Shown: positions 7,931 to 16,263, numbered from the stretch's first letter. The stretch is DNA of 49,488 nucleotides from Lachnospiraceae bacterium (GCA_029062885.1 JAIDPH010000225.1:1-49488), one strand, 5' to 3'. Translations and numbers: made by a program. The notes: generated from the sequence alone by a model not told the origin.

Positions 7931-9688
7931 CTATTTCTCCTGTTCTTTTCTGTACAATTCCATAAAATAGCTGTTATTTACCAGTAATTCCTCAAAAGTT
8001 CCATTACCGACGATTTTTCCGTTTCTGAATACTATGATTCGGTCAAATCCGATGATTGAAGATAAGCTATGGGCAATGGCGATTACTGTGGCATTATGCA
8101 CCTGTTCTAAGACATTTTTCATGACGATGCTTTCCGTTACATTATCCAATGCTGATGTTGCTTCATCCAAAACAACTATCTCGGAATCATCAAACCACAG
8201 TCTGGCTAATGCCAACCGCTGCTTTTCTCCACCGGATAAGCAGGTTCCTTTTTCACCGATTCTTGTATCTACTCCGTTATCCAATGACGAAATCATTGGC
8301 AGCAGCTGCGTGGCTTTAAGGCTCTCATGAATATCCGTATCCGCAACTTCTTTATCAAATATCAGATTTTCTCTGATTGTGCCATCAAATACAGGTGCAT
8401 CCTGCGATAAATAAGATACTTTTTCATACAGTGATTCCAATGAGAATCTTTTTAGCGGTTTATCATCAAATAGGATATCGCCCTCATCGTACTTGAGTAA
8501 TCCGATTAATATTTTTACCAATGTCGATTTTCCGGAACCTGATTCACCGACAAACGCTATTTTTTCACCCTTTCTAATAGTCAGGCTGACAGAGTTAAGT
8601 ACTTTTCTATTTTCGTCAGAAAATTTTTCACCGGATTTTTTTTCATTCTTATAGGAGATTACACTGTCCGGCGACAATTTTTCATAGCAAAATGTCAAAT
8701 TTTCAACACAAATTTTATTTAAGAGTGTATCAAAAGTAATGCCTTCCTTAAGCTGCATATCCTCTTTTAAGTCTAACAGCTCCGTAAATCGCAGCCACGC
8801 TGTTTTGTTCAACTTGTACTGAACATAAATGACATTAAATATTGCAATTGGGGTATATGCATTATCAATTAACGTGATTAATGCTACTACAGAACCAACG
8901 GACAAATGACTGTTTTTCCATGCATAGGCCAGAATCTCGATATCCATGCAGGCGACTAACAATGCAAAAATAGTGAAAAATGCTTCATGTATCATAGTCA
9001 TTTTTACTTTTGACGATACTATGATTCGCTTGGCTATTGATGCTTTTTTTACCTCATTTGAGAATTGATTTTTCATGCGAAAAACAGGCATTTCCATAAA
9101 ACCGCGCACAAGAAAATGGTTTAGTTCCTCTTCATTGGTTAATATTTTTTCCTTTATCCGGTATAATCCCTTAAGCAATATGTTGGTTACTATAAATACG
9201 ATGATATATCCTGTCATGAGAAAATAAGTTATATTTCTGTCTATTTTCCAAATAAAATATAAACTGAACAGGATTGTCGGAACCAAACTTCTGACAACAC
9301 AGAACCAAAAGTCATAAAGAACGCCTTTTCCTGCATTAGCGCCATTTTCAATCTGCTGCACTAATTTTCCAGTTCCCAGCTTTTGGTATTCAGAATAGTC
9401 CATTCTGCCTATTTTCTGTAATGCCAGTAATTTGAAATCCAGATAAATCTCATTTTCAAGTCTGGCTGACGGGTACTCATCCAAATAGTTCATTACATAA
9501 TTTACAATAAGAACAACACCATAAAACAGAATTCCGTAAATCATTATTGTCCTATCCGTCAATCCATCTACAATCTTTTGAAAACAGTCAGCTTTATAAT
9601 TTGACATAAATGCATTGAATAATCCTATTACCAGATATACAATAACCCAATTTCTGTTATTTTTTAAGATTTCTTTCATATAGCGCAT
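7931..9688 (-). CDS. ABC exporter half-transporter, fused membrane and ATPase domains
   Basis: A 585-residue type IV ABC exporter. Residues about 15-300 contain six membrane helices; the ATPase domain follows. Walker A is GESGSGKST (about residue 380), the signature is LSGGEKQRLALARL (about 480), Walker B is EIVVLDEATSALD (about 500) and the H-loop is AIAHSLS. The Q-loop region is YLSQDAPVFDG. It would act as a homodimer or with an unseen partner. Substrate unknown; multidrug or peptide export is typical. The start at 9688 has AAGGAG seven bases upstream. This ribosome binding site belongs to an RNA element with alternative pairings (9689-9804) preceded by a short reading frame, so translation is probably regulated. 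Confidence 0.92.
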   Translation of the reverse strand: MRYMKEILKNNRNWVIVYLVIGLFNAFMSNYKADCFQKIVDGLTDRTIMIYGILFYGVVLIVNYVMNYLDEYPSARLENEIYLDFKLLALQKIGRMDYSEYQKLGTGKLVQQIENGANAGKGVLYDFWFCVVRSLVPTILFSLYFIWKIDRNITYFLMTGYIIVFIVTNILLKGLYRIKEKILTNEEELNHFLVRGFMEMPVFRMKNQFSNEVKKASIAKRIIVSSKVKMTMIHEAFFTIFALLVACMDIEILAYAWKNSHLSVGSVVALITLIDNAYTPIAIFNVIYVQYKLNKTAWLRFTELLDLKEDMQLKEGITFDTLLNKICVENLTFCYEKLSPDSVISYKNEKKSGEKFSDENRKVLNSVSLTIRKGEKIAFVGESGSGKSTLVKILIGLLKYDEGDILFDDKPLKRFSLESLYEKVSYLSQDAPVFDGTIRENLIFDKEVADTDIHESLKATQLLPMISSLDNGVDTRIGEKGTCLSGGEKQRLALARLWFDDSEIVVLDEATSALDNVTESIVMKNVLEQVHNATVIAIAHSLSSIIGFDRIIVFRNGKIVGNGTFEELLVNNSYFMELYRKEQEK

Positions 9689-9804
9689 AACTGTACTCCT
9701 TTTCTAATGTTAATATTCCCATAGAATCAGTACAGTTGTGACTGTCAGCAAGTTTATCTTATCCTCAGCACAATCTGCTAACAGTTTATATCAACTGTAC
9801 TGAG
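9689..9804 (-). promoter_or_regulatory. Candidate RNA switch controlling ABC exporter translation
   Basis: Read on the minus strand, segment 1 (9804-9792, CTCAGTACAGTTG), segment 2 (9785-9776), segment 3 (9772-9764, TGTGCTGAG), segment 4 (9750-9741), segment 5 (9738-9728, CAACTGTACTG) and segment 6 (9697-9689, AGTACAGTT, between the GGAG and the ATG). Segments 1 and 5 pair over 11 bases and 2 with 4 over 10, giving a long hairpin that leaves the ribosome binding site free. Segment 1 can instead pair with 3 over 9 bases, and segment 5 can pair with 6 over 9 bases, covering the start. Segment 1 lies inside the leader reading frame. The pairings are read directly; the mechanism is inference. Confidence 0.55.
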
Positions 9805-9827
9805 TAGTTATCTCGGATATATTTCAT
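9786..9827 (-). CDS. Putative 13-residue leader peptide upstream of the ABC exporter
   Basis: ATG at 9827 opens a 13-codon frame, MKYIRDNYSVQLI, ending in TAA at 9788-9786. A GGAGGTG ribosome binding site (9844-9838) lies ten bases upstream. Codons 8-12 overlie RNA segment 1 of the proposed switch, and the stop is immediately before segment 2. A ribosome here would therefore alter the downstream fold. The peptide sequence matches no leader I know. Confidence 0.5.
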   Translation of the reverse strand: MKYIRDNYSVQLI

Positions 9828-9867
9828 AAAATGAATTCACCTCCAGCCAAATGCCTCATTTTTTATG

Positions 9868-9910
9868 AATATTGTACCATTAATGATCAGATAAAGCCAG
9901 TGTATTGAAA
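9868..9910 (-). repeat. Promoter block, copy 2 (shared with 7255-7297)
   Basis: This copy sits upstream of the ABC exporter leader. On the minus strand TACAAT (9876-9871) would start a transcript near 9863, giving a leader of about 175 bases before the exporter start. The 20-base core identical with copy 1 is at 9891-9910. Confidence 0.7.
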
Positions 9911-9922
9911 AGCTATAGGGAA

Positions 9923-9950
9923 TTGACAATTTACGCGGTCATGTTACAAT
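9923..9950 (+). promoter_or_regulatory. Promoter for the hypB operon
   Basis: Consensus TTGACA (9923-9928), a 16-base spacer and TACAAT (9945-9950), 52 bases before the hypB start. It is back to back with the exporter promoter block. Confidence 0.65.
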
Positions 9951-10002
9951 GATTTAAGAGAGTATAAAACCGCAAAAAATGTTGATTTGACAGGAGAATG
10001 CC

Positions 10003-10674
10003 ATGAAAGAAGTGAGAGTTTTAGAAATCAAGCAGAGTGTTTTTGCAGACAATGATATGCAGGCGGATAAGCTGCGTCAGGAACTTAAAGAAAAAGGCGT
10101 GTTTTTACTGAATCTGATGTCTTCCCCCGGTTCCGGCAAGACAACTACGCTGATGCGTACCATTGATGCACTGAAGGGGAAAATAAAGATCGGCGTTATG
10201 GAAGCGGATATTGACTCGGATGTGGATGCTAAGACAATTGCCCTCTCGGGAGCAAAGGTTATCCAACTTCATACGGGCGGAATGTGTCATTTGGATGCAG
10301 AGATGACCAGACAGGGACTTGAAGGATTAGACACGAAAGACGTGGAACTGGCTATTCTGGAAAACGTAGGAAATCTGGTCTGTCCGGCGGAATTTGATAC
10401 GGGAGCTTCTAAAAATGCCATGATCCTATCCGTACCGGAAGGAGACGACAAGCCGTTAAAGTACCCGCTGATGTTTTCTATCTGCGATGTGGTGCTTATA
10501 AATAAAATCGATGTCATGCCATACTTTGACTTTGATATGGATAAGTGCAGGGAATATATACACATGCGCAATCCCAAGGCAAAGATCATTCCAATCTGTG
10601 CTAAGACCGGAGAAGGAATAGAAGAGTGGACGAAATGGCTGTCAGATGAAGTAGTAAACTGGAAAGAAGCATAA
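10003..10674 (+). CDS. hypB: HypB, nickel-insertion GTPase
   Basis: A 223-residue SIMIBI-class GTPase that drives nickel delivery during maturation of nickel enzymes, classically [NiFe]-hydrogenase. The P-loop SPGSGKTTT is at residues 41-49; the switch region MEADIDSDVDA follows; NKID is the guanine-binding motif. The metal site in the G domain is present: C95 and H96 (GGMCH) and C127 (LVCPAEF). It lacks the N-terminal His-rich storage tail and the CCxxC-type motif found in some HypB proteins. Ribosome binding site AGGAG. It is the first gene of a four-gene operon that includes hypA but no hydrogenase or hypCDEF. Confidence 0.95.
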   Translation: MKEVRVLEIKQSVFADNDMQADKLRQELKEKGVFLLNLMSSPGSGKTTTLMRTIDALKGKIKIGVMEADIDSDVDAKTIALSGAKVIQLHTGGMCHLDAEMTRQGLEGLDTKDVELAILENVGNLVCPAEFDTGASKNAMILSVPEGDDKPLKYPLMFSICDVVLINKIDVMPYFDFDMDKCREYIHMRNPKAKIIPICAKTGEGIEEWTKWLSDEVVNWKEA

Positions 10675-10708
10675 TATAAATAGAATATACAAACAGAGGG
10701 AGGAAAAT

Positions 10709-13495
10709 ATGGGAAAAACGTTAGACAAAGAACTATATCCTGATTATGTTTATCCCGAACATAAGTCGGACCACAATGAACCTGTCAGGGAGAGTATTGT
10801 AAAACTCGGTAAGATGATAACCGACAGGATTCCGCAGAAGCTGGGGATAAAAAAGATCACACAGGATGATCCGGAATATTGGGGATTAGCCGCGGTAGTT
10901 ACCGATGAGGAAGCAGAGATTGCTTTAAAGATGGGGGTAAGAAAACCGAAAACCCTGCCGGAAATGGTGAAAATAACCGGCATTCCGGAAAAAGAACTGG
11001 AGCCGAAGCTGAAGGAGATGTCCAGAAAGGGCTTATTGGAATACAATTGGGAAAATCCTGCACATGAAAAGCAGTACGTACTGCCTATGTTCGTGCCCGG
11101 TTCAGCGGAATTTTTCAATATGAACAGTTCTATTATAGCCGAGAAACCGGAGGTTGGTCTGTTTTTTGAACATATGTCAAGACTGCCCTTAGAGCATGTT
11201 ACACCGTTTGTCGGAGAAGGCGGAAACGGAATCGGTATGCATGTCATTCCGGTAGAAAAAGCGATTGAAATGGAAAGCGAGTCCATTGATTTGGAGCATA
11301 TATCCTACTGGCTGACCAAATACGAAGGAAAATACGCGGCAAGCCCCTGTTCCTGTCGTCGTTCCAGACTGACGCATGATGAGGGATGCGGAGACGATCC
11401 GGAAGGTTGGTGCGTTGCGGTAGGCGATATGGCGGATTATGTAGTAGAAACACAGAAAGACGGACACTATATCACAAGAGAAGAAGCGCTGGCTATTTTT
11501 AAACAGGCGGAAGATAACGGGTTTGTACATCAGATCACCAATATTGATGGTGCTAACAAGATTTTTGCCATCTGTAACTGTAATGTGAATGTATGTTATG
11601 CCCTTCGTACTTCGCAGCTTTTCAATACGCCGAATATGTCACGTTCCGCGTACAGAGCCAAAGTGGATAAATCAAAATGCGTAGCCTGCGGCAAATGTGT
11701 GGAAGCTTGTCCTGCCGGTGCGGTGAAATTGGGACAGAAACTTTGTAAAAAGGATGGCAGCGAGGTGACTTATCCGAAGATGCCTCTTCCGCAGGAGCAG
11801 AAGTGGGGAGAGCATATGTGGACGCACAATTACCGGGATGTCAACAGGATCAACTGTTATGATACCGGTACGGCGCCTTGTAAAACAGCCTGTCCTGCAC
11901 ATATTGCCATACAAGGTTACCTGCAGCTTGCTAAAGAAGGACGTTATCAGGATGCGTTGGCGCTTATTAAAAAGGACAATCCGCTGCCTGCTATTTGCGG
12001 AAGAATCTGTAACAGACGGTGTGAGGATGCATGTACGCGTGCTACAATAGATGAGGCAGTTGCAATTGATGCAGTTAAGCGTTTTGTGGCGGAACAGGAT
12101 TTGAATGCTGAGACACGCTACATTCCGAAACCTACGGTTCCTTCATTAAAAGGACATTTTGATGAAAAAATAGCAATTATCGGAGCCGGACCGGCAGGTC
12201 TTTCCTGTGCTTATTATTTGGCGGATAAAGGCTATAAGCCGACGATTTTTGAAAGGAATGAAAAACCGGGCGGTATGCTGACTTATGGCGTACCTTCGTA
12301 TAAATTGGAAAAAGATTTGATTCAAGCCGAGGTAGATGTGATAACTGCCATGGGCGTTGAAATCAAATATGGCGTTGAAGTCGGAAAAGATATCACCATT
12401 GAACAGCTTCGTAAGGAAGGATACAAAGGATTCTATATCGCAATCGGCTGCCAGAGCGGCAGGAAACCCGGTATTCCCGGCGAGGATGCGGAAGGCGCTT
12501 ATACGGCAGTAGAGTTTTTACGGGAGGCCGGAAGCAAGGAAGCGTTTGCACTGGGTGGAGATGTAGTCGTGATCGGCGGTGGTAACGTTGCTATTGATGC
12601 TGCAAGAACCGCGGGTCGCTGCGGACAGGGCAAGGTTTCGATGTTCTGCTTAGAGAGCAAAGATGAAATGCCGGCAAGCAGAGAAGAAATCCTGGAAGCG
12701 TCGGAAGAGAAGATTTCCATTAATAATGGTTGGGGTCCGAAAGAAATCCTGACGGAAAATGGAAAAGTAACAGGTGTTATATTTAAGAAGTGCACTCGTG
12801 TATATGATGAGAATCACAGGTTTGCACCGCTTTATGACGAAAACGATACCATGACGGTTTCCTGTGCAAATGTTATTTTCAGTGTCGGTCAGGGAATCAA
12901 TTGGGGCGATCTTTTGAAAGGAACGAAGGTTGAACTTCGTCCGAATGGCGGCGCGATTGCCAATAAGCTGACATACCAGACAGCTGAGCCGGATATTTTT
13001 GTGGGCGGCGATGTTTACACCGGGCCGAAGTTTGCCATAGATGCGATTGCGGCAGGACGGGAAGGCGCTATTTCACTGCACAGATTCGTGCATGAGCATT
13101 GTACGCTGACTATAGGAAGAAACAGAAGAGATTTCATAGAGCTTGATAAAGAAGATATCTTCATCGCAAACTACGATAATACGGACAGACAAAGACCGGA
13201 GAAGGCTGAAGAAGCGCAGCTTCGTTCATTCCGTGACCTGTCCCATACTTTAACGGAAGAACAGGTCAGGGCGGAAACTTCGCGTTGTCTTTCCTGTGGG
13301 GCATCTGTAGTCGATCCGAATAAATGTATCGGATGCGGCGTTTGTACGACCAAATGCGTATTTGATGCTATTTCACTCCACAGAGAACTGCCGGGCTGCT
13401 CCGAAATGGTAAAATCGGAGGATAAGTTAAAATATGTTCTTCCAAATATGGTCAAACAGTCCATTAAGGTCAAATTTGCAAAGAAAAAGGATTGA
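10709..13495 (+). CDS. Multidomain iron-sulfur FAD/NAD(P) oxidoreductase, GltD-like core
   Basis: A 928-residue fusion. Residues about 60-115 look like a winged helix; 120-300 is a Cys-rich region with CSCRR at 214-218 and CNCNVNVC from 289; a ferredoxin-type CxxCxxCxxxCP cluster starts at C324. From C383 a GltD/DPYD-type N-terminal iron-sulfur domain follows (CKTACP, CGRICNRRCEDAC). The flavin Rossmann motif GAGPAG is at 492 and the NAD(P) motif GGGN at 623. The C-terminus adds another CxxCxxCxxxC from C873. The core resembles glutamate synthase small subunit and other electron-bifurcation or NAD(P)H-ferredoxin modules. No glutaminase or GltB partner is adjacent. It lies between hypB and hypA, so a role involving nickel is suggested. 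Physiological substrate unknown. Confidence 0.85.
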   Translation: MGKTLDKELYPDYVYPEHKSDHNEPVRESIVKLGKMITDRIPQKLGIKKITQDDPEYWGLAAVVTDEEAEIALKMGVRKPKTLPEMVKITGIPEKELEPKLKEMSRKGLLEYNWENPAHEKQYVLPMFVPGSAEFFNMNSSIIAEKPEVGLFFEHMSRLPLEHVTPFVGEGGNGIGMHVIPVEKAIEMESESIDLEHISYWLTKYEGKYAASPCSCRRSRLTHDEGCGDDPEGWCVAVGDMADYVVETQKDGHYITREEALAIFKQAEDNGFVHQITNIDGANKIFAICNCNVNVCYALRTSQLFNTPNMSRSAYRAKVDKSKCVACGKCVEACPAGAVKLGQKLCKKDGSEVTYPKMPLPQEQKWGEHMWTHNYRDVNRINCYDTGTAPCKTACPAHIAIQGYLQLAKEGRYQDALALIKKDNPLPAICGRICNRRCEDACTRATIDEAVAIDAVKRFVAEQDLNAETRYIPKPTVPSLKGHFDEKIAIIGAGPAGLSCAYYLADKGYKPTIFERNEKPGGMLTYGVPSYKLEKDLIQAEVDVITAMGVEIKYGVEVGKDITIEQLRKEGYKGFYIAIGCQSGRKPGIPGEDAEGAYTAVEFLREAGSKEAFALGGDVVVIGGGNVAIDAARTAGRCGQGKVSMFCLESKDEMPASREEILEASEEKISINNGWGPKEILTENGKVTGVIFKKCTRVYDENHRFAPLYDENDTMTVSCANVIFSVGQGINWGDLLKGTKVELRPNGGAIANKLTYQTAEPDIFVGGDVYTGPKFAIDAIAAGREGAISLHRFVHEHCTLTIGRNRRDFIELDKEDIFIANYDNTDRQRPEKAEEAQLRSFRDLSHTLTEEQVRAETSRCLSCGASVVDPNKCIGCGVCTTKCVFDAISLHRELPGCSEMVKSEDKLKYVLPNMVKQSIKVKFAKKKD

Positions 13496-13503
13496 GGTTG
13501 ATT

Positions 13504-13848
13504 ATGCACGAACTCGGCGTAGTATTCCATATCATGGACACATTGGAAAAAGTAGCTTCGGAAAATGAGGCGGAAGGTATATCCAAAGTCGTATTGGAAC
13601 TTGGTGAAGTATCTACGGTAATTGAATCATATTTGCAGAACTGTTGGAAATGGGCGATAAAAAAGCGGGAGTTGTTTTCCGAGGCGGAGCTGATTGTGGA
13701 AACGCTGCCGGCCATCACGTACTGTGAGGGGTGTGAAAAAACATACCCGACTGTGGAACACGGAAAAATTTGTCCCTACTGCAAGAGTCCGGATACATGG
13801 CTTTTGCAGGGGAATGAATTTAATATTAAGGAAATAGAAGTATATTGA
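13504..13848 (+). CDS. hypA: HypA, nickel metallochaperone
   Basis: A 114-residue protein that binds nickel and passes it on with HypB. It must start at this ATG because the nickel ligands are the N-terminal Met-His-Glu (MHELG); a TTG twelve bases earlier would bury them. The zinc site has two CxxC pairs, C74/C77 and C90/C93. GAGG six bases upstream is the ribosome binding site, overlapping the end of the oxidoreductase gene. The nickel and zinc ligands are all kept, so it should be functional. Confidence 0.95.
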   Translation: MHELGVVFHIMDTLEKVASENEAEGISKVVLELGEVSTVIESYLQNCWKWAIKKRELFSEAELIVETLPAITYCEGCEKTYPTVEHGKICPYCKSPDTWLLQGNEFNIKEIEVY

Positions 13849-13890
13849 GTGCGAAGTAAAAGGCGCGAAAGAGAAAGAGAGGGAGAGATA

Positions 13891-14928
13891 ATGATTTTTC
13901 AAATTTATGACGGAAGGACCGGATGGCAAATCTTAGGCTGGGTTATGGTATTTGTCGGCCTGATCATTATGAACGAGATAGCCCGCCGTACAAAAGTAGG
14001 AGGCAGTATCTGCTTTTTCGGGATTCCGGCAGTATTAACGGTTTATTTCATTTCAATTTATGTGGGTGCGGCACGCGGCTCAGAATGGGCGTTAAATAAC
14101 CAGACTTATGTACATATGAACAGTTGGTTCCACTATGCCAAGCTCTATGCGGCATTAGCCGGATGTATCGGATTTATGGTCATTAAGTATCACTGGGGAA
14201 AATTAGGAAAATCCCATGCTTTTAAAGTATTTCCTTTTGTCATTGTTGCCATTAATATATTAATCGCTGTAGTATCTGATTTTGAATCAGTGGTCAGAGG
14301 CGGCAGTATCATGGGCGGCTGGTGGAAGTCTTCCGAAGGTGTCTGGCTTTATGGCGGCTGGTGGAATATCTTAAACGGTATTGCAGGACTGATCAATATT
14401 GTCTGTATGACAGGCTGGTGGGGAATTTATTCTTCAAAGGATAAGAAAGATATGCTTTGGCCGGATATGACATGGTGCTTTATTCTGGCATATGATATCT
14501 GGAACTTCCAGTATACTTATCTGAATCTGCCTACGCATTCATGGTACTGCGGATTTGCACTTCTGCTTGCACCTACCGTTGCCAATGCAATCTGGAATAA
14601 GGGAGGCTGGATTCAGAACCGTGCGAATACGCTTGCACTATGGTGTATGTTTGCACAGGTATTCCCGCTGTTCCAGGATGCGAGCCGGTTTACTACGGTA
14701 TCTTCGGTCTATGGTTCCGGCGGCGTGGCAGCAGCTATGGGGGATGCAATGCCTACAGTAGCAAACCCGACTGCACAGGGGATTATTTCGGTGATTTCTA
14801 TTGCAGTAAATATTGCGGTATTTGCGGTTATTTTGGCAAGAGCGAAAAAACAGAAGAAGAATCCGTATACGAATGAGATTTTTACGGATCAGAAGGATTT
14901 CAAAACGGCGATGAGCAGAGCAGAATAG
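13891..14928 (+). CDS. Polytopic membrane protein of the hyp cluster (DUF5692-like)
   Basis: A 345-residue protein with about nine hydrophobic segments and many Trp and Gly residues (GGWWKSSEG, GGWWNILNG, TGWWGIYS). I recall this type as DUF5692, but cannot confirm it here. The start is the ATG after GGGAGAGATA; the longer frame from 13849 adds only a run of Arg and Glu. Last gene of the hypB operon, 42 bases after hypA. It could move the substrate, a metal or electrons for the 928-residue oxidoreductase. The membrane call is firm, the role is not known. Confidence 0.75.
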   Translation: MIFQIYDGRTGWQILGWVMVFVGLIIMNEIARRTKVGGSICFFGIPAVLTVYFISIYVGAARGSEWALNNQTYVHMNSWFHYAKLYAALAGCIGFMVIKYHWGKLGKSHAFKVFPFVIVAINILIAVVSDFESVVRGGSIMGGWWKSSEGVWLYGGWWNILNGIAGLINIVCMTGWWGIYSSKDKKDMLWPDMTWCFILAYDIWNFQYTYLNLPTHSWYCGFALLLAPTVANAIWNKGGWIQNRANTLALWCMFAQVFPLFQDASRFTTVSSVYGSGGVAAAMGDAMPTVANPTAQGIISVISIAVNIAVFAVILARAKKQKKNPYTNEIFTDQKDFKTAMSRAE

Positions 14929-14963
14929 AATAACACGTACTACTGCCTAGACTTCATTAGGAA

Positions 14964-15014
14964 AAAGGAGTATTGATTCATGGCTGGGATTTGGCTGTGA
15001 AGCGATACTCCTTT
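14964..15014 (+). terminator. Hairpin after the hyp operon, possible terminator
   Basis: AAAGGAGTAT (14964-14973) pairs with ATACTCCTTT (15005-15014); inside it TTCATGGC pairs with GCTGTGAA through G-U pairs. The T run on the plus strand is only three bases, and a longer one (CCTTTTTCC) lies on the minus strand. The rest of the 279-base gap to the next gene holds a small GTGCC/GGCAC hairpin (15031-15046) and a promoter. Confidence 0.45.
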
Positions 15015-15122
15015 AACCGTAAAAGCAGAAGTGCCCAATTAGGCACAGCATTAGATGAAAAGTAGTTGTACAGATTTGGAGATGCAGGATTCCATAAATT
15101 GATTATGTATTTCTACCACCGG

Positions 15123-15151
15123 TTGCTGTAATGTATAAGATGCTATATAGA
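15123..15151 (+). promoter_or_regulatory. Candidate promoter for the XRE regulator gene
   Basis: TTGCTG (15123-15128), 17-base spacer, TATAGA (15146-15151), about 57 bases before the start at 15208. Confidence 0.35.
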
Positions 15152-15207
15152 ATGTAACCGGGGTTTTTGGTATTGTTCAGGTATCAAAAACAGGAGGAAA
15201 GAATATT

Positions 15208-15660
15208 ATGGATTTTTCAGAAAAACTTTTAACGTTACGAAAGGCTAACGACATGACGCAGGAGCAGCTTGCCGAGAAACTTGATGTTTCAAGGCAGTCT
15301 GTTTCAAAATGGGAAAGCGGGCAGGCTACGCCGGATTTGGAAAAGATAGTGGCATTAAGCACAGTTTTTAATGTTACGACTGATTATCTACTAAAATCAT
15401 CAGAGATAGATGATTTATCAGTAAAAACTGAAATGTTGGAAAAACAACAGCAGATGATGCTTCTTCGAGAACAAAAAAAGCAAAGAAACTTTGAGTGTGT
15501 AATGTATTCGGTTGCAGTATATCTCATATTTTTTGCGGTTTATTTCATCGGACATTATTATTTTGAAATCTGGAATCCGTCAGTGATTTTTTCGGAATTT
15601 CTTATTGCTACTGCTGTTGTAATTGTTATATGCGTTAAGAAGCTTAGTAAAAAGCAGTAG
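15208..15660 (+). CDS. XRE-family transcriptional regulator with C-terminal membrane helices
   Basis: A 150-residue protein. Residues 5-60 are a Cro/C1-type helix-turn-helix (LAEKLDVSRQSVSKWESGQA is the recognition region). A short coiled linker rich in Glu and Gln follows, then two hydrophobic segments (about 95-115 and 125-143), so the regulator is probably membrane-tethered. Ribosome binding site AGGAGG. Such short tethered regulators are common in Clostridia, but their targets are rarely known; the downstream GNAT operon is an obvious candidate. Confidence 0.88.
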   Translation: MDFSEKLLTLRKANDMTQEQLAEKLDVSRQSVSKWESGQATPDLEKIVALSTVFNVTTDYLLKSSEIDDLSVKTEMLEKQQQMMLLREQKKQRNFECVMYSVAVYLIFFAVYFIGHYYFEIWNPSVIFSEFLIATAVVIVICVKKLSKKQ

Positions 15661-15730
15661 TGCAGCTTCGACTTCATTAAATTAGGTAAGATTCTTATTG
15701 TCGGGGTGAAACGGGGAGGGAATGGATACC

Positions 15731-16246
15731 ATGCATAATATAAAAATAAAAACAGAACGTCTTCTGCTTCGCCCCCTGACGGTTGCTGATGCAGAGGCAG
15801 TTTTTGAATGGGTCAGTGACGAAAGGGTATCACGGTATATGGTTTATAATACTTATGCAAACGTCGGGCAGGTTAGGGAATGGCTTGCATTTGTTGAAAA
15901 AGATTCAAGTACATATAATTTTGGCTTTGAACGGCTTTCGGACGGAAAGCTCATAGGCAGTGGTGATATAGGTCCTGACAGTAAAAGTGGATATTGGGGA
16001 TTTGGATATAATCTGCGCTATGATTGCTGGGGAAACGGATATGCTACAGAAGCTGTTAAAGCCATGATGGAATATGTGCGCAGGAATTTTGGAGCAACAC
16101 GTTTTGCCTCAAGCCATGCCGAGCCTAATATTGCATCGGGCAAAGTTATGGAAAAGTGTGGCTTGAAGTTTGTGCGATATGGAGAGTTTCAAAAACTTGA
16201 CGGTAGCTGCAAAATGAAATCAATGGAATATGAGGCAGAGTTCTAA
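15731..16246 (+). CDS. GNAT acetyltransferase, RimJ/RimL type
   Basis: A 171-residue acetyltransferase. The N-terminus KTERLLLRPLTVADAEAVFEW is typical of the RimJ/RimL branch, and the acetyl-CoA loop is CWGNGYATEAVKAM. The C-terminal NIASGKVMEKCGLK is also characteristic. Two ATGs compete: 15722 is only two bases after GGAGG, so I prefer 15731, which is eleven bases away. It opens a closely spaced run of genes to 19842. Substrate unknown (ribosomal protein, antibiotic or small amine are possible). Confidence 0.88.
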   Translation: MHNIKIKTERLLLRPLTVADAEAVFEWVSDERVSRYMVYNTYANVGQVREWLAFVEKDSSTYNFGFERLSDGKLIGSGDIGPDSKSGYWGFGYNLRYDCWGNGYATEAVKAMMEYVRRNFGATRFASSHAEPNIASGKVMEKCGLKFVRYGEFQKLDGSCKMKSMEYEAEF

Positions 16247-16263
16247 TATGGAAGGGATATATT

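Noticed and set aside
13492-13503. Earlier TTG start for hypA
   Set aside because: Would place four residues before the Met-His-Glu nickel site that must be N-terminal; the ATG at 13504 has its own GAGG site.
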